Assembly: GCF_030418305.1 (NCBI RefSeq)
Contig: NZ_JAUHPX010000003.1
Coordinates: forward strand, 1 to 64,000
Reading direction: 5' to 3'
DNA: 64,000 bases
DNA from: Demequina lignilytica
Lineage (GTDB): Bacteria > Actinomycetota > Actinomycetes > Actinomycetales > Demequinaceae
Shown: positions 51,349 through 60,837 of the stretch, one piece after another
Layout: each line of letters opens with the position of its first letter
Position numbering within the stretch: the stretch's first letter is position 1
Notes under the pieces: model-generated
Told to the model about the DNA's origin: nothing
Databases searched by the model: none
What the model saw: only the letters and a program-made list of their open reading frames with translations
Program-made: the position numbers and the translations under genes

Positions 51349-51732
51349 CTACTCGATCGTCGCGGCGTAGGCCTCGGCGTCGAGGAGGTCGGTCGCGGAC
51401 TCGGACAGCTCGACCTTGAAGATCCAGCCCTCGCCGTACGCGTCCGAGTTGATGGTCTCGGGAGAGGACTCGAGCGCCTCGTTCACCTGGGTGACGGTGC
51501 CGGACACCGGCGAGTAGAGCTCGCTGACGGCCTTGGTGGACTCCAGCTCGCCGCAGACCTCGCCGGCGACGACCGCGTCGCCCACGCGCGGCGCCTCGAC
51601 GTAGACGATGTCGCCCAGGGCGGCCGCGGCGTGCTCCGTGATCCCCACCGTGACGACGGCACCGGCGTCGGGGTCGCCCGACACCCACTCGTGCTCGGCG
51701 GAGTACGCCAGCTCGTCGGGAACGTTCGTCAT
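51349..51732 (-). CDS. gcvH: Glycine cleavage system H protein
   Basis: This 127-residue lipoyl carrier shuttles the aminomethyl group between the P and T proteins. It has LAYSAEHEWVSGDPDAGAVVTVGITEHAAAALGDIVYVEAP, the lipoylated lysine in CGELESTKAVSELYSPVSG (about residue 67), and the C-terminal NSDAYGEGWIFKVE. ATG 51732 has GAGAGGTG upstream, preferred over an upstream start. It lies 63 bases after gcvT and is followed by the NUDIX gene. gcvP is not in the window. Confidence 0.96.
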   Translation of the reverse strand: MTNVPDELAYSAEHEWVSGDPDAGAVVTVGITEHAAAALGDIVYVEAPRVGDAVVAGEVCGELESTKAVSELYSPVSGTVTQVNEALESSPETINSDAYGEGWIFKVELSESATDLLDAEAYAATIE

Positions 51733-51795
51733 GGCCTGCACCTCTCTCGGAACGGATGGGGGTCCTGCGCCGCGCGGCGGGGCCTCGGGATGAGC

Positions 51796-52926
51796 CTACG
51801 AGTCTCGGCGGTAGAACGGTAGCGACGTGACCGTCATCGGCTCGCGCCGCCCCCGCACGTCCACCGCGACCTCGGTGCCGGGCTCGGCCATGGCGTGCGG
51901 GACGTAGGCCATCGCGATCGGCCGGCCCAACGTCGGCGACGGAGCCCCGGAGGTCACGACGCCGACCTGGTCGCCGGACTCGTCCACGATCGGGTACCCG
52001 GCGCGGGCGGCGCGCCGACCGTCGCCGACCAGGCCCACCAGGGTGCTCGCGGTCCCCTCGACCTTGGCCCGGAGCAGCGCGTCGTGGCCGACGAAGGGCC
52101 CGCGGGGGCGGGCCGCCGAGCCGAACACCACGATGCGCCCGAGACCGGCCTCGAACGGGGTCGTGTCGCGCGTCAGCTCCTGCCCGTAGAGGGGCATGCC
52201 GGCCTCGAGCCGGAGGGTGTCCCGCGCCGACAACCCGCACGGGATCAGGCCGTCGGACGCGCCGGTCTCCAACGCGAGGCGCCACACGGCGACCGCGTCG
52301 GCGGCGTTGACGAACAGCTCGAAGCCGTCCTCCCCGGTGTACCCGGTGCGGGCGGCGAAGGCGTGGATGTCGCCACGGAGCAGGACGTTCGCTGCCGAGT
52401 AGTACTTCATGGCGACGATGTCGTCGTCGCCGCGCGCGCACATCGCCGCGACGATCCGCTCGGCGCGCGGACCCTGCACGGCGATCAGGGCGATCTCCGC
52501 GGAGATGTCCTCGAGCCGTGCGTCGTAGTCGTCCAGGCGGGACTCCAGCTCGGCGACGACCACGTCCTTGTTCGCGGCGTTCGCCACGATCACGTAGTGG
52601 TCCCAGTCGCGGCGGTACACGATCAGGTCGTCGATCACGCCGCCGTCGGGCGTGCAGAGCATCGTGTACTTCGCGCCGCCGAGGGCGATCGCGGACATGC
52701 GGCCGACGAGCGCGTGGTCGAGGAAGTCCTCGGCGCCGTCGCCGTGCACCGCGATCTCGCCCATGTGCGAGAGGTCGAACAGGCCGGCCGCGGTGCGCAC
52801 CGCGGTGTGCTCCGCGATGTCACCGGTGTACCGGACGGGCATCTCCCAGCCGGCGAACGGGACCAGGGTGGCGCCGAGCGCCACGTGCTCGTCGTGCAGC
52901 GGGGACCGGAGCGGAGCGTCTGCCAT
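51796..52926 (-). CDS. gcvT: Glycine cleavage system aminomethyltransferase (T protein)
   Basis: This 376-residue folate enzyme transfers the methylene group from H-protein to tetrahydrofolate. It opens SPLHDEHVALGATLVPFAGWEMPVRYTGDIAEHTAVR, has FDLSHMGEIAV near residue 50, RTGYTGEDGFELFV near 194, and CGLSARDTLRLEAGMPLYGQELT near 232. Length is standard. TACGCT six bases before the ATG indicates a leaderless mRNA. It heads the gcvT-gcvH-nudix unit, 29 bases from the end of the envelope operon on the same strand. Confidence 0.97.
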   Translation of the reverse strand: MADAPLRSPLHDEHVALGATLVPFAGWEMPVRYTGDIAEHTAVRTAAGLFDLSHMGEIAVHGDGAEDFLDHALVGRMSAIALGGAKYTMLCTPDGGVIDDLIVYRRDWDHYVIVANAANKDVVVAELESRLDDYDARLEDISAEIALIAVQGPRAERIVAAMCARGDDDIVAMKYYSAANVLLRGDIHAFAARTGYTGEDGFELFVNAADAVAVWRLALETGASDGLIPCGLSARDTLRLEAGMPLYGQELTRDTTPFEAGLGRIVVFGSAARPRGPFVGHDALLRAKVEGTASTLVGLVGDGRRAARAGYPIVDESGDQVGVVTSGAPSPTLGRPIAMAYVPHAMAEPGTEVAVDVRGRREPMTVTSLPFYRRDS

Positions 52927-52955
52927 GGCTCCAGCGTAGACGCGCGGCGCCCGCG

Positions 52956-53432
52956 TCAGAGCAGGGCGACCGCGAGCGCGATCGCCGCGCCGATCGCCAG
53001 CACCGCGCCGCCGGTGAGGGCCGCGACCCGCCGCGCCCGGGTCCAGCGATCGTGGCGCTCACGATCGGCGCGCCCCTCCGGGGTGACGATGCCGGCACCG
53101 TCGGCGGCGGGCGTCCCGGGGGACGCGGCGATGGGCCGGGCGGCGTCCCCGGAGCCGTGGGGCACGGCGGTGCGAGGCGCGTAGGTGTCGCGGCGCCGGG
53201 CGGAGCTCGGTCCGTCCGTCTCGGGGGGGCGGGGGGCGAAGCGGGGCGCCTCGATCCGCTCCTCGGCCTCCCGGGCGGGCCCGCGGCTCGCGATACGCGT
53301 CTGATCGAGTCCGCGAGCCGCCAGACGGGTCGAGTCGTCCGCCTGGGTCGGCTCCTCGGCCACCTCCGCGGGTTCGGCGGGAGCGCCGTCGCGCGAGGCC
53401 GGCTCCTCGGCTTCTCCCCGACCGTCGGTCAC
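52956..53432 (-). CDS. Small membrane protein with long charged N-terminal region
   Basis: This 158-residue protein has a hydrophilic N-terminal part rich in Glu, Ala, Arg and Pro (about residues 1-130) with repeated DSTRLAARG and DQTRIASRG motifs, and one C-terminal membrane helix (VAALTGGAVLAIGAAIALAVALL), so it is probably tail-anchored with its bulk in the cytoplasm. The TR motifs could be phosphorylation sites given the PP2C gene upstream; this is inference. The GTG start overlaps the phosphatase stop (GTGA). I do not recognise a family. Confidence 0.65.
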   Translation of the reverse strand: MTDGRGEAEEPASRDGAPAEPAEVAEEPTQADDSTRLAARGLDQTRIASRGPAREAEERIEAPRFAPRPPETDGPSSARRRDTYAPRTAVPHGSGDAARPIAASPGTPAADGAGIVTPEGRADRERHDRWTRARRVAALTGGAVLAIGAAIALAVALL

Positions 53433-54250
53433 GATGCCCGTCGCGTGCGTGGGGTCGTGTCGTCGTCCTCCGTCGCGACCGGCGGCCACTCGGGCCACGG
53501 CGCGGGGTCGGCGGCCGGGTCGGTCGCCCCGAGCGCGTCGGCGACGACGACCGTCACGTTGTCCCGGGCGGCCATCGCGAGCGCCGCGTCGACCAGGGCC
53601 TCCGCGCATGCCGCGGGGTCCCCGTGAAGCGCGGCGATGCGACCGATCACCGGGTCCTCGATCTCCTTCATGAGCCCGTCGCTGGCGATCACGAGGCGGC
53701 GGCCCGGCACGAGCCGCACCAGCCACGCGTCCATCTCGGGGTAGTCGTCCCCGATCGCGCGGGTCAGCAGGTTGCGGTCCGGATGGACGAGCGCCTGCGC
53801 CTCCGAGATGGTCCCGGAGTCGACCAGCTCCTGGACTCGCGAATGGTCGTGCGTCACCTGGGTCAGGACGCCGCCGTCGAGCGCGTACACCCGCGAGTCT
53901 CCGACGTTGATCACCATCCACCAGGGCTCGCCGGCGTGCGTGACCGCGATCGCGCCCGTGAGCGTCGCGCCGGCGTCACCGTGGAGGTCCTCGCACACCT
54001 GGGCGACGCCGCCGCGGGCCGCGAGGTGAGCCGCCGCCACCTCCTCGGGGGCGACGGGCTCGCCACCCGCGAGCGCGCGGAACGCGTGCACCGTCGCCTG
54101 AGCCGCCTCGGCACCGCCGATGTGGCCGCCCATCCCGTCGGCGACGATGAACACCGGCGCCTCCGCCACGAAGGCGTCCTCGTTGCGCTGGCGGCCGCCG
54201 ACGGCGGTGCGTCCGGCGCCCCGGAACCGCGCGGGCGACTCCTGCGTCAT
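53429..54250 (-). CDS. PP2C-family Ser/Thr protein phosphatase
   Basis: This 273-residue phosphatase has GGRQRNEDAFVAEAPVFIVADGMGGHIGGAEAAQ (metal-binding Asp residues near 24-43), VINVGDSRVYALDGGVLTQVTHDHSRVQELV near 112, LTRAIGDDYPEMDAW near 160 and ASDGLMKEI plus MAARDNVTVVVADA near the end, all standard PP2C motifs. It dephosphorylates Ser/Thr, probably on partners such as the FHA protein just upstream, with which it overlaps (ATGA). No kinase gene is in the window but one often accompanies such clusters. Confidence 0.94.
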   Translation of the reverse strand: MTQESPARFRGAGRTAVGGRQRNEDAFVAEAPVFIVADGMGGHIGGAEAAQATVHAFRALAGGEPVAPEEVAAAHLAARGGVAQVCEDLHGDAGATLTGAIAVTHAGEPWWMVINVGDSRVYALDGGVLTQVTHDHSRVQELVDSGTISEAQALVHPDRNLLTRAIGDDYPEMDAWLVRLVPGRRLVIASDGLMKEIEDPVIGRIAALHGDPAACAEALVDAALAMAARDNVTVVVADALGATDPAADPAPWPEWPPVATEDDDTTPRTRRAS

Positions 54251-55986
54251 GCGCCGTCCCTGCGCCTGAGCTCGAGCTCGACGTCGCCGAACGCGAGCCT
54301 GCCCTCGACGACGCGGGCCGCGCCTGGCTCGACCTGGCTCTCACCACCGTTCGCGTCGATCAGGTAGGTGCCGTTGGTCGACCCGAGGTCCTCGACCGTC
54401 CATCGTCCCTGGTCCAGCGCGAGCCGGGCATGCGACTTCGAGACCGTGCGGGTCGCGTCGTCGATGTCGAGGCGAGGGGTGCCGTCCAGCGGAGGGAAGC
54501 CGCCGGGCCGGCCCACCAGGACCGCCGGCGGGGTGAGCGGGTAGGCGCGCCCCTCCGCCGTCACCAGCTCCCACCGCTCACGGACCCGGGCGGCCACCTG
54601 AGTGCGATCGTCCTCCGCGGCATCGTCCTGCGCGGGTGCGTCCGCGGATGAGGCGGCCGCGCCGGCCATGCCCGGGAACGCCGCGCCGCCCGCCCACGCC
54701 GGCGAGCCGCCCTCGTCCGGCACCGGATCGAGCACGGTCGGGGGCGCCTCGGCGGCGCGGGGAGGTGCGGGAGGCGGCGGAGCGATCGGCTCCGCCGGGG
54801 GCAGAGCGATCCGGGCCGCGGCGGGGGACGATGCTGGCGTCGCCTCGCGCGGGACGTCGGCACCGGGGGCCGGGGCAGGAGCGGGGTCGGGCGACGGCGC
54901 GGGCACAGGCTCAGTCTCGGGCTCAGGCTCCGCCTCGGGCTCGACCGTCGGCTCCGGCTCGACGGCGACCGGGAGGGCGAACGACGGCACCATGCTGGGC
55001 GCGGCGGGCGGAGCGGCGGCGCCTCCACGCATGTACGGCGACACGGGGCCCGCGGGCGTGGCGTCGGGTCCGGGAAGCGCCGCCGGAGCGTCGGCCGGCG
55101 TGTCGGGCTCGACGGATGCGATGCCCTCGGTCCGCGCGTTTGCGACCGGCGCGGCGACGGGCAGGTCCTCGGTCGGCGGTGCGGGCAGCGGGGGCACCAC
55201 CAGGAAGGTGGGCGTCACGGGGGCGGGCTCCTGCGCGGGAGGGGTGTCGGCCGGTGGCGCGAGATCGGCGAAGGGCGACCGTCGGACCGGCTGCGGCTCC
55301 TCGTCGACGTCGCGCGGGGCCAGGTCGGCGTAGGGCGAGCGTCGGACGGCGATCGGCACGGTGTCGGTCGGGACGGCGTCGGTCGGCGCCGCCTCGATCG
55401 GCGCATCGTCCGGGACCGGGCTCTCCTCCGCATCGTCGGGGCCTGGCGGCGCCACCGCCGGGAGCTCGGGCTCCGCCGCGACGTCGGGGTCCGCGGCGAC
55501 ACGCGATGCGACCAGCGGGATCGGGCCGGTCGCGGTCGAGGCGCCCGCGGGCCCCCAGCCGACGATCGCGCTCCACAGCCACGGCAGCAGCGCCCCGAGC
55601 ACGGTGCAGCCCGCGGAAAGCGCGTGGTCGAGACCCAGCCGATGGATGTGGAGGATCCATAGGACCCAGGCGGCGAGCGCCGCCACGGACGCCACACCGA
55701 GGCCGCCGATCGCGAGGGCGTCGCCGGTCGCGGATCCCATCAGGATCCCGATGGCCGAGGCCGCTGCCCCGAGCGCCGCGACCACGCGCACGACGATGAC
55801 GCCGGCCGTGCCTGACTGCGTGAGCGTCGCGACCTCCGCGTACCGCAGCACCGGGATCCACGCGCGTGACGGCCTGGCGCCGAACTTGCGGTACACCGCA
55901 CCGAGCGTCAGCCCCATCCAGACGTAGCCCACCACGAACGCGACCGCGTAGCCGACGGCCGCGTAGAAGAGGGGCTCGGGGATCAT
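54247..55986 (-). CDS. Membrane protein with C-terminal FHA domain
   Basis: This 579-residue protein has four to five hydrophobic helices in the first 150 residues (YAAVGYAVAFVVGYVWMGLTLG and others), a long Pro/Ala/Glu disordered region (about 160-470) with two similar VRRSPYADLAPRD and VRRSPFADLAPPA motifs, and a C-terminal FHA domain with LVGRPGG, SKSHARLALDQGRWTVEDLGSTNGTYL (about residues 526-552), which binds phosphothreonine. It probably docks phosphorylated proteins at the membrane. ATG 55986 has AAGGAG ten bases upstream. It sits between the transglutaminase and PP2C genes. Confidence 0.85.
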   Translation of the reverse strand: MIPEPLFYAAVGYAVAFVVGYVWMGLTLGAVYRKFGARPSRAWIPVLRYAEVATLTQSGTAGVIVVRVVAALGAAASAIGILMGSATGDALAIGGLGVASVAALAAWVLWILHIHRLGLDHALSAGCTVLGALLPWLWSAIVGWGPAGASTATGPIPLVASRVAADPDVAAEPELPAVAPPGPDDAEESPVPDDAPIEAAPTDAVPTDTVPIAVRRSPYADLAPRDVDEEPQPVRRSPFADLAPPADTPPAQEPAPVTPTFLVVPPLPAPPTEDLPVAAPVANARTEGIASVEPDTPADAPAALPGPDATPAGPVSPYMRGGAAAPPAAPSMVPSFALPVAVEPEPTVEPEAEPEPETEPVPAPSPDPAPAPAPGADVPREATPASSPAAARIALPPAEPIAPPPPAPPRAAEAPPTVLDPVPDEGGSPAWAGGAAFPGMAGAAASSADAPAQDDAAEDDRTQVAARVRERWELVTAEGRAYPLTPPAVLVGRPGGFPPLDGTPRLDIDDATRTVSKSHARLALDQGRWTVEDLGSTNGTYLIDANGGESQVEPGAARVVEGRLAFGDVELELRRRDGA

Positions 55987-56017
55987 CGAGGGCACGCTCC
56001 TTCGGTCGGGCGGGACG

Positions 56018-58471
56018 TCATCGGTGCGCCCCGGTCGACGGGGCCGGCGAGGGCCTCTCCGACCGTCCCAGCAGCGACCGCGTCGACAGCCGCGTGCCGA
56101 GCCTACGCCACCACGGTCGGCGGCTCCGCAGCTCCACGCGGTCGGCCTCGACCAGCGTCCAGGCACGGCGCGCATCGGCCTCGGACACGCCCCCGGAGGT
56201 GAACGTCGCCCGGTCGGCGATCGCGGCGATCTCCGCGCCGTGCGCGGTCGCGAGCACGAGCGCGGCCTCGTGACGGGTGGCCCGCGCCGCGGGGGGCTGG
56301 CCCGCGTCGCGGGCGCCGTCGACGTACTCCTCCCACCCCCCTTCCGCGACCTGGGCGGGCGTCCCGCGTCGCCGGCGTCCGCGGCGCGCCGCCTTGGCGA
56401 TCAGGATCGCGGCGGGGACCGCGAGGAGGAGCAGGAGCACCCCCGCCAGGACCGCCGCGGTGCGGGCCCAGCCCGACAGCCACGCTCCGCCACCGCCGAC
56501 CAGCGCCGGATTGTCGGCGGACCGGCCTTTGAGCGCCGCCACCGCCTCGATGTCCTGAGCGCGTCGGGGATCCGTGGCGGTCGGGTGCTCCGGATCGCGC
56601 TGCTCGACCGTGCTCGCGTCCGGGGCGACCGTGTGCTGAGGTGTGACGTCAACGGCGAGCCACTCCCCGGAGGCCGCCCGCACCTCGACCCACGCCGACA
56701 GGTTGCCGCCGCGGCAGACCCCGCCCTCGCACGGCGGCGGCGTCCAGCCCTCAGCGTCGGTCGCCTGGAGGCGGAAGCCGAGCACGACGCGTGCGGGGAA
56801 GCCGAGCTCGGCCGCGACGAGCGCGGCGGCGGCGGCGAACTGCTCGTCGTCGCCGACGGCTGCGACCAGCGTGGCGTCCGCGCCGGCGCCCACCTCGTCC
56901 TCGCGGGCGTTGAGGGCGGTGAACATGCGGTCGATGCGGTCGTACGAGTGGCCCGCCGCCGCGGGGACGAGCTCGTAGTCGTCGAGCGAGGCCGTCCAGC
57001 CCTGGGTCCCCTCGGCGCCGAGGGAGTGGCTGAGGTACCCGCGGGCCCGCAGCGACTGGAGGAGCTGCGCCAGCCCGGAGGCGTCCCGGGTCGCATCCTG
57101 GGCGTCCACCCAGTCGCGCAGCGAGTCGGGGATGAGGTCCGTCGAGATCGAGGCGCGTCCCGGCGACGCCCCGGCCTGCGCGAGGGGCGTCGACGGGCCG
57201 TTCGCCGCGGTCGCGATGATCACGTCGCCGGCGGCGATCCCCCCGTCGGCGGTCACGACCGCGGCGCCCGCCTCCGCCGCGTAGTAGAACGTGTCGGTGA
57301 GCGCGGCCGCCCTCGGCCCGTCGAAGGCCACCGACCCGAGCAGTCCCGGCACGGGCGCCCAGGGGCCGCCGAGACCCGCCACGGTGATGCGCGCGGTCGA
57401 GACGTCGCCCGAGACCGCGAGCGGGGAGGGCAGGTGACGGAACCGGAGAGGCGAGTAGCCCGCCGGGGCGGACGCCGAGAACGTGCGCCCGTCGTAGAAC
57501 GGCAGCGTCGCGACGCGGATGCGCGCGGGGTCGCCGGACTCCACCACCACCGACAGGAGCTCCGCGTTGAAGGACTCGTCGGCGAACGAGACCCGGTAGG
57601 CCGCGAGGGGTGAGGCCGTCGCGTCGACCACGAGCCGGGGCTCGATCAGCGTCCGCGCGACCTCGCGCGGCTGGCCCGCGGAGACCGGTCCCGCGAGCGT
57701 GACCGCGACGACCACGGCGACGGCGGCAAGCGCGGCGGCGGTCGCGGCGCGACCCGCGGCGCGCAGCCTCGCCCGTCCGGCCCGCGCCTGGCCGGCTCGT
57801 CCCGCCGCCGCCAGCGCGGCTCGACGCTCCGCCGCGGCCCGTGAGCGGAACCAGGCGAGCGTCGTGGCGAGGCCCGTGAGACCGATGCCCGCGGCGCTCC
57901 ACACGCCGTCGGGATCGAGCGCGGTGAGCGCGGGCGGCCACGGGAGCGGCACCCGGCTGGCCGGCCCCACGGCGATCGCCCCCATCAGCATCGCCGCCGC
58001 GACCACCGCGGCGAGGCCCCAGCGACGGCTCGAGCCCGCGCCGAGCCGCACGATCGCGTAGGTGCCGAGGACGACCAGGGCGAGCGGCGGCACCAGGGTC
58101 GCGCCGTACTCGCCCAGCGGCGTCGGCAGCGTCACCACGTCCTTCCACCCCGTCACCGGACCGAGCGCCGTCTCCCGCAGGGCCCGCATCCAGGCGTCGG
58201 CGGCGTCGGGCACACCCGGGATCGCGAGGGCGAGGGCGGTCGCGACGTACCCGGCGACGAGCACGGCGACCGACGCCGCCCGCCGCCGCGGCGCGAGCGC
58301 CAGCAGCCCAGCCGTGATCCCGACCGCGGTCCCGGCCGCCATCACGGCGTCGAAGCGGAGCGTGCCCCACACCCCGCGCAGGGAGGCCCACACGAGCACG
58401 GCCGTCGCGACCGCGTACAAGACCGTGGCGACCCGGTGCGTGGGCGGCGCGAGGGAGGCGGGCTCGGTCAT
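56018..58471 (-). CDS. Membrane transglutaminase-like protein (TgpA family)
   Basis: This 817-residue protein has about five N-terminal membrane helices (residues 10-240), a large extracytoplasmic part with a transglutaminase-like domain, and a C-terminal helix near 680-705 followed by a basic cytoplasmic tail. The papain-like core appears as ATLVAAVGDDEQFAAAAALVAAELGFPARVVLGFR (about residues 540-575) and later LSAWVEVRAASGEWLAVDVTPQH with the His/Asp region; the usual nucleophile Cys position appears replaced (GDDEQFAAA), so it may be non-catalytic. DUF58 and MoxR partners are adjacent, with ATGA overlap to DUF58. Confidence 0.85.
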   Translation of the reverse strand: MTEPASLAPPTHRVATVLYAVATAVLVWASLRGVWGTLRFDAVMAAGTAVGITAGLLALAPRRRAASVAVLVAGYVATALALAIPGVPDAADAWMRALRETALGPVTGWKDVVTLPTPLGEYGATLVPPLALVVLGTYAIVRLGAGSSRRWGLAAVVAAAMLMGAIAVGPASRVPLPWPPALTALDPDGVWSAAGIGLTGLATTLAWFRSRAAAERRAALAAAGRAGQARAGRARLRAAGRAATAAALAAVAVVVAVTLAGPVSAGQPREVARTLIEPRLVVDATASPLAAYRVSFADESFNAELLSVVVESGDPARIRVATLPFYDGRTFSASAPAGYSPLRFRHLPSPLAVSGDVSTARITVAGLGGPWAPVPGLLGSVAFDGPRAAALTDTFYYAAEAGAAVVTADGGIAAGDVIIATAANGPSTPLAQAGASPGRASISTDLIPDSLRDWVDAQDATRDASGLAQLLQSLRARGYLSHSLGAEGTQGWTASLDDYELVPAAAGHSYDRIDRMFTALNAREDEVGAGADATLVAAVGDDEQFAAAAALVAAELGFPARVVLGFRLQATDAEGWTPPPCEGGVCRGGNLSAWVEVRAASGEWLAVDVTPQHTVAPDASTVEQRDPEHPTATDPRRAQDIEAVAALKGRSADNPALVGGGGAWLSGWARTAAVLAGVLLLLLAVPAAILIAKAARRGRRRRGTPAQVAEGGWEEYVDGARDAGQPPAARATRHEAALVLATAHGAEIAAIADRATFTSGGVSEADARRAWTLVEADRVELRSRRPWWRRLGTRLSTRSLLGRSERPSPAPSTGAHR

Positions 58472-59838
58472 CGGCGCGCGGCCCCCCGGGACAGGAGCGT
58501 GCGGAGGTCGTCCAGGATGCCCAGGCTGACCACCGGGACGCCCGCGAGGGTGCGGCTGGCCGGCTCCGCCGCGGGGTCGCACACGACGGCGCCGACGCTC
58601 GCCCCGAGGGGGAGGTGCAGGGCCGCCGCCCGGAGCTGCGCGCGCGGCAGACGCGACCCCGTGACGAGGATCGCGAGCGCGGTGCCGCTGTCCGTCTCGC
58701 CCAGCATGCGCGTCACGGTCGGCAGGTCGACGGTCGTGTCGCTGGCCTCGACGCCGGACAGGTCGTCGAGCAGCGCCCGCGGCGACGTCACGCGCAGGTG
58801 CCGCAGGGCGCGCAGGGACGCGCGGGCGAAGCCGGGCACCTCGCCGCCGACGACCGCCTCGACGTCGCGGCCGTCGCGGAGCGCCCGCACCCCGAGCGAG
58901 CCGGCCGCGCTGATGGCGAGCTCGACCTCCTCGTCGTCGGCGTACGACGCGCGGTCCAGGTCGAGCACCACGGTGAGCAGCGACCGACGCGTCTCCTCGA
59001 ACTGCCTCACCATGAGCGTGCCGGTGCGCGCGGTCGACGCCCAATGGATGTGACGACGCGCGTCGCCGCGCTCGTACGGGCGCACCGCATGGAACGAGAT
59101 GTCCTCGGTGGTGAGCGTGCGGACGGGGTCGCCCTCGAGGTCGCGCACCCATCCGAGCGAGGTGGACGGCACGGCGACCGTCCGCGGATGCACGTAGAGG
59201 GTGCGTCGCTCCTCCCAGACGCGGTGCCGCTCGAGGAGCCGGAGCGGGTCGTAGCGGGTGGTCACGGCCGGGCCCACGGAGACGATGCCGCGCCGCAGCG
59301 CGGGCACCTCGACGGGCTCGACGTGCTCGGCACCGCCGCGCAGGTACGGCACCTCCACCTCGACGAGCCCGTCGCCGACGGGCAGGTCCACCCGCCCGGG
59401 CAGGGCGGCGCGCTGCTGCGGGTTGTCGACCACCAGCCTCGCCTCGGCGCGCTCCCCCGCGACCACCGCGTCGCGGTCGAGCAGCAGCCGGACGCGGTAC
59501 GGGACGGACCCGATGAGGAACGGCGCGGCGGTCGCGAGCAGCACGGCACCCGCGATCGCGGCGACCCAGGCCTCCTCCCACCCCAGGACGGTCGCGAGCA
59601 CGAGGCCGCCGACGGTCCACGCGGCCACCGCCCAGCCGGCGGGGGTCACCACCGCGCGCAGGCCGCCCGCCACCGTGCTCGCCGCCGACGCGAGCCCCGC
59701 ACCTGCGCGCGCCAGGGCGAGCCGCGCGCCGATCACGCGCGCGTGCGGCGCGTCCGTCCGCTCCGTGCGGGTGCCGGTCGTGTTCCTGGTCCGCGTGCTC
59801 CCCGCAGGGACCTGGTCGCGCGTGCGGGTGCGGCTCAC
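58468..59838 (-). CDS. DUF58 domain protein (MoxR-associated, vWA-like)
   Basis: This 456-residue protein has two membrane helices near residues 60-105 (GGLRAVVTPAGWAVAAWTVGGLVLATVLG and AIAGAVLLATAAPFLIG), then an Ig-like stretch and the DUF58 signature near residue 240, PYERGDARRHIHWASTARTGTLMVRQFEETRRSLLTVVLDLD, which leads into a vWA-like fold with DRASYAD. DUF58 proteins work with MoxR ATPases in assembly of complexes. The GTG start overlaps the moxR stop by four bases (GTGA). Confidence 0.92.
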   Translation of the reverse strand: MSRTRTRDQVPAGSTRTRNTTGTRTERTDAPHARVIGARLALARAGAGLASAASTVAGGLRAVVTPAGWAVAAWTVGGLVLATVLGWEEAWVAAIAGAVLLATAAPFLIGSVPYRVRLLLDRDAVVAGERAEARLVVDNPQQRAALPGRVDLPVGDGLVEVEVPYLRGGAEHVEPVEVPALRRGIVSVGPAVTTRYDPLRLLERHRVWEERRTLYVHPRTVAVPSTSLGWVRDLEGDPVRTLTTEDISFHAVRPYERGDARRHIHWASTARTGTLMVRQFEETRRSLLTVVLDLDRASYADDEEVELAISAAGSLGVRALRDGRDVEAVVGGEVPGFARASLRALRHLRVTSPRALLDDLSGVEASDTTVDLPTVTRMLGETDSGTALAILVTGSRLPRAQLRAAALHLPLGASVGAVVCDPAAEPASRTLAGVPVVSLGILDDLRTLLSRGAARR

Positions 59839-60800
59839 GTGAGGTCCCGGGGGCTGGGTGGCGCGACGTCGAGCAGGACCTGGCCGATCACGGCGCCCTG
59901 CGTCACGCCGTCGAACTCGGCCTCGGGGTCGAGGATCAGGCGGTGCGCGAGCACCACCTCGGCGAGGCTCTTCACGTCGTCCGGAAGCACGTACGCGCGT
60001 CCGTGCGCCAGCGCCCAGCTCCGGCAGGCGCGCGCGAGCGCGAGGGCTCCCCGGACCGACGCGCCGAGCCGCACCTGCGTGGCGGAACGCGTGGCGTCGA
60101 CCAGGCGCAGGATGTAGTCGGAGATCAGCGCGTGCTGCTCGACCTCGTGCGTGAGCGACGTCATGGTGCGGATCGCGTCGAGCTCGGCGATCGCGGGCAC
60201 CTCCACCCGCGTGGCGCGCGCCGGGTCCAGGATCCGCATCGCCGAGGCGTGATCCGGGTAGCCGAGGGACGTGCGCATGAGGAACCGGTCGAGCTGAGCC
60301 TCGGGCAGGCTGTAGGTGCCGGCCTGCTCGATCGGGTTCTGCGTCGCGACCACCATGAACGGCGCCTCCACCGGTCGCGTGACGCCGTCGACCGTGACCT
60401 GGCGCTCCTCCATCACCTCGAGCAGCGCGGACTGGGTCTTGGGCGACGCGCGGTTCACCTCGTCGGCGAGCACCACGTTCGCGAACACCGGCCCGTGATG
60501 GAACTCGAAGACCCCGCGGGCCTGGTCGAACACGCTGATGCCGGTGACGTCGCCGGGCAGCAGGTCGGGCGTGAACTGGAGCCGGGAGCTGGTCCCGCGG
60601 ACCGTCTCCGCGAGCGCGCGGGCGAGGGAGGTCTTGCCCGTGCCGGGAACGTCCTCGAGCAGCAGATGCCCCTCCGAGATCATCGCGGTGACGGCGAGCT
60701 CGACCACGTGCCGCTTGCCGACGACCGCGCGCTCGACGTTCTCGACCAGCTTGCGGAACGTCGACTCGAACCAGACGGTGTGCTCGGACGTCAGTGCCAT
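59835..60800 (-). CDS. MoxR-family AAA+ ATPase
   Basis: This 321-residue AAA+ chaperone has Walker A LLLEDVPGTGKTSLARALAE (about residues 45-64), Walker B VVLADEVNRASPKTQSALLEVMEE near 107, and sensor 1 region MVVATQNPIEQAGTYSLPEAQLDRF near 144, typical of MoxR. It should remodel or insert cofactors into partner proteins with DUF58. The ATG at 60800 has AGGAGG four bases away. It is 38 bases from the giant Ig/fibronectin-like gene and overlaps DUF58. Confidence 0.95.
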   Translation of the reverse strand: MALTSEHTVWFESTFRKLVENVERAVVGKRHVVELAVTAMISEGHLLLEDVPGTGKTSLARALAETVRGTSSRLQFTPDLLPGDVTGISVFDQARGVFEFHHGPVFANVVLADEVNRASPKTQSALLEVMEERQVTVDGVTRPVEAPFMVVATQNPIEQAGTYSLPEAQLDRFLMRTSLGYPDHASAMRILDPARATRVEVPAIAELDAIRTMTSLTHEVEQHALISDYILRLVDATRSATQVRLGASVRGALALARACRSWALAHGRAYVLPDDVKSLAEVVLAHRLILDPEAEFDGVTQGAVIGQVLLDVAPPSPRDLT

Positions 60801-60837
60801 GGTGCCTCCTGAGGGACGGTGCGGTGCCGGGTGATGA